The notes under the pieces are model-generated. The model made no database searches. It saw nothing but the letters and a program-made list of their open reading frames with translations, and had not been told where the DNA came from. Position numbers and translations under genes: made by a program. Below are positions 5,201-8,865 of a stretch of 8,865 nucleotides of DNA, in pieces. Origin of the DNA: an uncultured Lachnospiraceae bacterium (lineage in GTDB: Bacteria; Bacillota; Clostridia; Lachnospirales; Lachnospiraceae); NCBI GenBank assembly GCA_900555195.1, contig USKC01000113.1:1-8865 (forward strand). The letters run 5' to 3'. The first letter of the stretch is position 1; every line of letters begins with the position of its first letter.

Positions 5201-8200
5201 TTATCTGGGCACTTCCACCATAATATAGGCTTCCGCGATGTCTCCCTCCTGAATCTGGTCAAATCCATCGAATACCAGACCGCATTCAAAGCCGGCGCGC
5301 ACTTCCTTCACATCATCCTTGAAGCGCTTCAGGCTGGCAAGAGAGCCTTCATAAATCTGCTCTCCGTCTCTTGTCAGGCGGATCTTGCAGTCTCTCTTGA
5401 ATTCTCCGTCAAGCACATAGGAACCGGCGATATTGCCGATGGCAGAAGCTTTGAAGATCTGCCGCACTTCTGCGTGTCCGATCACCTTTTCCTCGAAGAC
5501 AGGATCCAGCATGCCCTTCATGGCCGCCTCAATATCCTCGATCGCCTGATAGATAACCTTATACAGCCTGATATCCACGCCTTCCCGCTCCGCTGTCGCT
5601 TTCGCGGTGGCATCCGGGCGCACATTAAAGCCGATGATGATCGCATTGGAAGTGGCCGCCAGGGTTACATCGGATTCATTGATCGCGCCCACGCCTCCGT
5701 GGATGCACTTCACCACAACTTCCTCATTGGACAGCTTCATCAGGCTCTGTTTCACCGCTTCCACACTGCCCTGCACATCTGCTTTAATAATCAGGTTCAG
5801 TTCCTTCAGATTGCCTTCCTGGATCTGGTTGAACAGATCATCCAGGGACATCTTGGATTTCGTCTCTTCCAGTTTCTTTTCTTTATTCTGTGCGATAAAG
5901 GTCTCCGCATAGTTCCTGGCTTCCTTATCGTTCTCATGCGCGAGGAATACTTCTCCTGCACCAGGCACGTCGGAAAGTCCCAGGATTTCCACGGGCGTAG
6001 ACGGCCCCGCTTCCTTCACACGTTTTCCTTTATCGTCGATCATCGCTCTCACTTTGCCATGGCTGGCTCCTGCGGAGATGAAGTCTCCCACATGCAGGGT
6101 ACCCTTCTGTACCAGCACAGTAGCCACCGGGCCGCGGCCTTTATCCAGCTGCGCTTCAATGACCAAACCTCTCGCCTGACGGTTCGGATTGGCCTTCAGT
6201 TCCAGGATTTCCGCTGTCAGCAGGATCATTTCCAGCAGCTGATTGATGCCTTCTCCGGTCTTGGCTGAAACAGGGGCGAACACCGTGCTGCCTCCCCATT
6301 CCTCAGGAATGAGTTCATATTCTGCCAGTTCCTGTTTCACCCTGTCCACATTGGCATTCGGCTTATCGATCTTATTGACCGCCACGATGATTTCGATTCC
6401 CGCCGCTTTCGCGTGGTTGATCGCTTCCACGGTCTGAGGCATCACGCCGTCATCCGCCGCCACCACCAGCACTGCGATATCTGTGGCATTGGCGCCTCTC
6501 ATACGCATGGCCGTGAACGCTTCATGTCCCGGCGTATCCAGGAAGGTGATCGTCTGACCGTTGATCTGCACAGTATATGCACCGATATGCTGTGTGATGC
6601 CGCCCGCCTCACGATCCGTAACATTCGTTTTACGGATCGCATCCAGAAGGGAAGTCTTACCGTGGTCAACATGACCCATCACGCAGATAACCGGCGGTCT
6701 GGGAACCATATCTTCCTCATTTTCCTCATCCTCACGCAGCAGCTCTTCGATCACATCCACTTTCACTTCCTTCTCGCAGATGATATCATATTCGATCGCA
6801 ATGCTCTCCGCATCTTCATAGGATATCTCCTGGTTGAGGGTCACGATCTTGCCTTCCATGAACAGCTTCTTGATAATGGCAGCCGCCTGTACTTTCATCT
6901 TATCCGCCAATTCCTTGATGGTGATGTTTTCAGGCAGCGTGATCACCTTGATCTGTTCTTCTTCCGGCTGCGCTTTTACAGGCTCCGGCTTTATGAATCT
7001 GCCGGGCTTGTTCTTCAGCTTGCTCTTCGCTTCATTGTCTTCTTCGTAGATGTGATCTTTCTTGGAACGCCGATCCCTTTCCTGGCTGTTACGGCGTTTC
7101 TCTTCCTCTCTATGCTTTTCATTCTCTTTAATCGGGGCATCCGCAGCGAATCCTTTGCCCGGAGCAGGCTTTCTGAATCGATTGTCCTGCCTTCCTCCCT
7201 GGCCCTGGCCACGCTCGTTGCCAGAACGTTCAAAATTGCCGCCAGGTCTGCCGCCGCCTGCAGCGCGCCCAAAGCCCTGCGCGCTCCTCTGGCCGCCGCC
7301 AGTACGGTTCCCGCCATTATAGGAACGATTTCCATCGGAGCGGTTCGCACCATCTGCGCTCCTGCCGCCTTCCGTTCTGCCCGGCTGTCTGCGTCCATCG
7401 CGTTCCTGCTGTCTGAAGCCCGGCTGTCTTCCATCCGTTCTTCCTTTCGCCTGCGTTCTCTCATTTCCCTGCTCCCTGCCCTGAAGGGTCTCCCTGGAAG
7501 GAGCCGAAGCTGCTGCCTTTTCCGCTTCAGCACGTTCTGCCGCCTCCTTGGCTGCCCGCTCTTCTCTGGCCTTCTGTTCTCTTGCAGCGCGCTCCGCCGC
7601 TTCCTTCCGCCGTTTCTGTTCTTCAAGCCTCTCATCCGGCATCTGCGGCTGGGAAGGCTTTGTCAAAGGCTTAATCAGCTTGGGCTGCTCATATCCGATC
7701 CTGCTCGCAGGACGGTTCTGGCCGCGCCCGTTTGCATTCCTTGTATTTTGCTGCTGCGCGCCGTTTCTGTTGCCGGTTCCGGGCGCATTTCTCTTTTCAC
7801 CTGCGGGAGCCGCGTTCCTGTTGCCTGCCCCGTTCTGATGGCCTCTCTGTGAGCCGGACTGCATCTTGCTGTTATGCGGATTGCTCACAAAAATAATATT
7901 CTTTTTCTTTTTCACAGGCGCCTCTGCGCTTTTCTCTCCTGCGTTTTTGGGCGCATCCGCCTTCGGCATGTCTGCGCTCTTTTCCGCCTGCACACCTGCT
8001 GCATCATCCTTCTGCGTCTTTGCCGCCTGCTGCGTCTCTTTCTTTTCTTCAGATACCTTATCCGTAGTCTTGATGGATCCCTCTTCCACTATGCGTCTAT
8101 CTCCTTCGTCTTTACCAAAATGTTTCTTTACAACTGCTGCCGCTTCCTCTTCAACAGAACTTTGGGCCGCTTTCGCTTCTATCCCTTTCTCCTGCAGAAA

Positions 8201-8266
8201 TGTGATCACATCCCTGCTCGGTACGCCCAGCTCTTTCGCCAGTTCAAAAATCTTCGTTTTTGCCAT
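5201..8266 (-). CDS. infB: Translation initiation factor IF-2
   Basis: A 1021-residue GTPase that delivers initiator fMet-tRNA to the 30S subunit and promotes subunit joining. An N-terminal IF2_N domain ([21 protein letters not shown]) covers about 1-50. A disordered linker of roughly 370 residues follows, first Ala/Lys/Glu-rich, then rich in Gly, Arg, Asn and Gln. A second IF2_N domain ([22 protein letters not shown]) comes before the G domain, with G1 GHVDHGKT at 531-538, G3 DTPGH at 577-581, G4 NKID at 631-634 and a SAKTG G5 loop. The beta-barrel and C-terminal domains follow and are complete. The G domain and C-terminal half look orthodox; the protein is longer than the 716-residue B. subtilis and 890-residue E. 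coli proteins because of the linker. AAAGGAGG lies six bases before the ATG. Confidence 0.98.
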   Translation of the reverse strand: MAKTKIFELAKELGVPSRDVITFLQEKGIEAKAAQSSVEEEAAAVVKKHFGKDEGDRRIVEEGSIKTTDKVSEEKKETQQAAKTQKDDAAGVQAEKSADMPKADAPKNAGEKSAEAPVKKKKNIIFVSNPHNSKMQSGSQRGHQNGAGNRNAAPAGEKRNAPGTGNRNGAQQQNTRNANGRGQNRPASRIGYEQPKLIKPLTKPSQPQMPDERLEEQKRRKEAAERAAREQKAREERAAKEAAERAEAEKAAASAPSRETLQGREQGNERTQAKGRTDGRQPGFRQQERDGRRQPGRTEGGRSADGANRSDGNRSYNGGNRTGGGQRSAQGFGRAAGGGRPGGNFERSGNERGQGQGGRQDNRFRKPAPGKGFAADAPIKENEKHREEEKRRNSQERDRRSKKDHIYEEDNEAKSKLKNKPGRFIKPEPVKAQPEEEQIKVITLPENITIKELADKMKVQAAAIIKKLFMEGKIVTLNQEISYEDAESIAIEYDIICEKEVKVDVIEELLREDEENEEDMVPRPPVICVMGHVDHGKTSLLDAIRKTNVTDREAGGITQHIGAYTVQINGQTITFLDTPGHEAFTAMRMRGANATDIAVLVVAADDGVMPQTVEAINHAKAAGIEIIVAVNKIDKPNANVDRVKQELAEYELIPEEWGGSTVFAPVSAKTGEGINQLLEMILLTAEILELKANPNRQARGLVIEAQLDKGRGPVATVLVQKGTLHVGDFISAGASHGKVRAMIDDKGKRVKEAGPSTPVEILGLSDVPGAGEVFLAHENDKEARNYAETFIAQNKEKKLEETKSKMSLDDLFNQIQEGNLKELNLIIKADVQGSVEAVKQSLMKLSNEEVVVKCIHGGVGAINESDVTLAATSNAIIIGFNVRPDATAKATAEREGVDIRLYKVIYQAIEDIEAAMKGMLDPVFEEKVIGHAEVRQIFKASAIGNIAGSYVLDGEFKRDCKIRLTRDGEQIYEGSLASLKRFKDDVKEVRAGFECGLVFDGFDQIQEGDIAEAYIMVEVPR

Positions 8267-8272
8267 GCTGCG

Positions 8273-8280
8273 CCTCCTTT
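8273..8280 (-). promoter_or_regulatory. infB ribosome binding site overlapping the ylxQ stop
   Basis: The minus-strand sequence AAAGGAGG, near-perfectly complementary to the 16S rRNA 3' end, ends six bases before the infB ATG. It shares two bases with the ylxQ TAA (8279-8281). A ribosome terminating on ylxQ would therefore sit on the infB initiation site, which suggests coupled translation. Confidence 0.85.
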
Positions 8281-8590
8281 ACCCGGCCGCTTCCAAATGA
8301 CCGATCAGATTTTTTGCAAACCCCGCGTCCGTTACCGCCAGGGACGACCTCAGCTCCTTTCCTATCGCATGCCCCAGTTCTTCCTTTGTGGAATAGACAA
8401 ACATGGGGACATGATAAAATTCACACATGTTCTCGAAGTCTTTCTTTGTATTATCAGAGGCGTCGCCGCTCACAATTACCAGGCGGGCCTTGCCGTCCTT
8501 AACGGCTTTCTCTGTCATAAATCCGCCGCTTACCACCACGCGGGCCCTAGCGGCAAGGCCGAGCAGGGAGAGAATCTTATTCTGCTTCAA
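8279..8590 (-). CDS. ylxQ: L7Ae-family K-turn-binding-fold protein YlxQ
   Basis: A small protein of about 103 residues with the L7Ae/L30e fold: ILSLLGLAARARVVVSGG near the start, KARLVIVSGDASDNTKKDFE in the middle, and GHAIGKELRSSLAVTDAGFAKNLI near the end. Relatives bind kink-turn RNA; the cellular role of the YlxQ branch is little known. An ATG at 8620 would give 113 residues but adds a non-family N-terminus and overlaps ylxR by 44 nt. A TTG at 8590 starts the protein at KQNKILSLL, matches family length and has AAAAGGAG ten bases upstream, so I prefer it. With that start the gene overlaps ylxR by 14 nt. It sits in its canonical place between ylxR and infB. Confidence 0.9.
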   Translation of the reverse strand: MKQNKILSLLGLAARARVVVSGGFMTEKAVKDGKARLVIVSGDASDNTKKDFENMCEFYHVPMFVYSTKEELGHAIGKELRSSLAVTDAGFAKNLIGHLEAAG

Positions 8591-8849
8591 ACTCCTCAAA
8601 CTCCTTTTCCAGATTGTCATATATCTCGCCGGGAATGCTCATCTTAAAGGAACGTTCCAGGCCTTTGCTCTTTCTGGCCTTTCTGAGGCACTCCATGGAT
8701 TTGCACAGATACGCGCCTCTTCCGTTCTTCTTTCCCGTCATGTCTAACAGGATATCCCCTTCTGCGGTCTTCAGGACGCGCATCATTTCCTTTTTCCCTT
8801 TCATCTGCCCGCAGCCGACACACTGTCTTAATGGAATTTTCTTGCTCAT
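8577..8849 (-). CDS. rnpM: YlxR/RnpM family RNase P modulator
   Basis: A 90-residue basic protein with the family signature IPLRQCVGCGQMKGKKEMMRV at 5-25 and GKKNGRGAYLC at 39-49. YlxR proteins (renamed RnpM) are nucleic-acid-binding and have been reported to bind the RNase P RNA and modulate its activity. Cysteines fall at 10, 13, 49 and 54, a CxxC plus CxxxxC arrangement that could hold a zinc ion; B. subtilis YlxR lacks most of these. The start at 8849 has GGAG about 9 nt upstream. The 3' end overlaps ylxQ. The neighbourhood nusA-ylxR-ylxQ-infB is conserved in Firmicutes. Confidence 0.94.
   Translation of the reverse strand: MSKKIPLRQCVGCGQMKGKKEMMRVLKTAEGDILLDMTGKKNGRGAYLCKSMECLRKARKSKGLERSFKMSIPGEIYDNLEKEFEEFEAE
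8601..8608 (-). promoter_or_regulatory. Shine-Dalgarno that supports a TTG start for ylxQ
   Basis: AAAAGGAG on the minus strand lies inside the ylxR coding end, ten bases before the TTG at 8590. It lies downstream of the alternative ATG at 8620, for which I see no clear ribosome binding site. It therefore favours the shorter reading of ylxQ. Confidence 0.55.
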
Positions 8850-8865
8850 ACGCTTCTCCGCATTC
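8846..8865 (-). CDS. Possible 3' end of nusA (last codons only)
   Basis: On the minus strand the edge reads ATG CGG AGA AGC GTA TGA, with the TGA overlapping the ylxR ATG as ATGA. This is the position and overlap expected for the end of nusA, which normally precedes ylxR. Only five codons are visible, so the identity rests on synteny alone. The GGAG within this stretch would serve as the ylxR ribosome binding site. Confidence 0.3.

Noticed and set aside
4901..6268. 455-residue plus-strand frame opposite infB and rbfA
   Set aside because: It lies antisense to highly conserved IF-2 domains; its length reflects codon bias of the real gene, and its composition is not like a folded protein family I know.
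6413..7852. 479-residue plus-strand frame opposite the infB linker and G domain
   Set aside because: Same reasoning: it is a shadow of infB, extremely rich in Arg, Ser and Leu because it is antisense to the low-complexity linker.
5201..8266. Internal translation starts giving shorter IF-2 isoforms
   Set aside because: In-frame ATG codons exist before the G domain, but none that I checked has a well-spaced Shine-Dalgarno sequence.

Overview
The window is a conserved bacterial housekeeping segment read entirely on the minus strand. It is followed by a cell-wall hydrolase gene and an unusual intergenic palindrome. Gene order along the minus strand (right to left) is ylxR/rnpM, ylxQ, infB, rbfA, a DHH/DHHA1 phosphoesterase (nrnA-like), truB and ribF. 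This is the 3' part of the nusA-infB operon as found in Firmicutes. The DHH gene between rbfA and truB, the very long IF2 linker, the strong AGGAGG-type ribosome binding sites and roughly balanced base composition fit a Clostridia genome. Lachnospiraceae is my best guess; this is inference, not proof.

Positions 1894-8849 (with a possible nusA tail at 8846-8865) form the operon. Genes are packed tightly: ylxR/ylxQ overlap by about 14 nt, ylxQ-infB are 12 nt apart with the infB Shine-Dalgarno sequence overlapping the ylxQ stop, rbfA/nrnA overlap by 29 nt and nrnA/truB overlap by 4 nt (ATGA). Only truB-ribF has a larger gap (60 nt). The products link translation initiation (IF2), 30S maturation (RbfA), tRNA modification (TruB), RNA turnover (RNase P modulator YlxR, NrnA-like nanoRNase), a K-turn-binding-fold protein (YlxQ) and FMN/FAD synthesis (RibF).

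Positions 1355-1893 carry no gene. They hold a long, nearly perfect inverted repeat: core 1457-1867 with 127-bp outer arms matching at 119 positions, wrapped by a shorter outer inverted repeat at 1432-1443/1878-1889. The outer left end overlaps a perfect-consensus sigma-A promoter (TTGACA, 17 bp, TATAAT) that drives the last gene.

Positions 251-1300 encode a secreted protein with two SH3b domains and an NlpC/P60 endopeptidase domain, ended by a clear intrinsic terminator (191-242). The left edge of the window (1-46) carries a diverged third copy of part of the palindrome arm, so the hydrolase transcription unit is bracketed by members of the same repeat family. This repeat family is the most interesting and least explained item here; the protein genes themselves are conventional.
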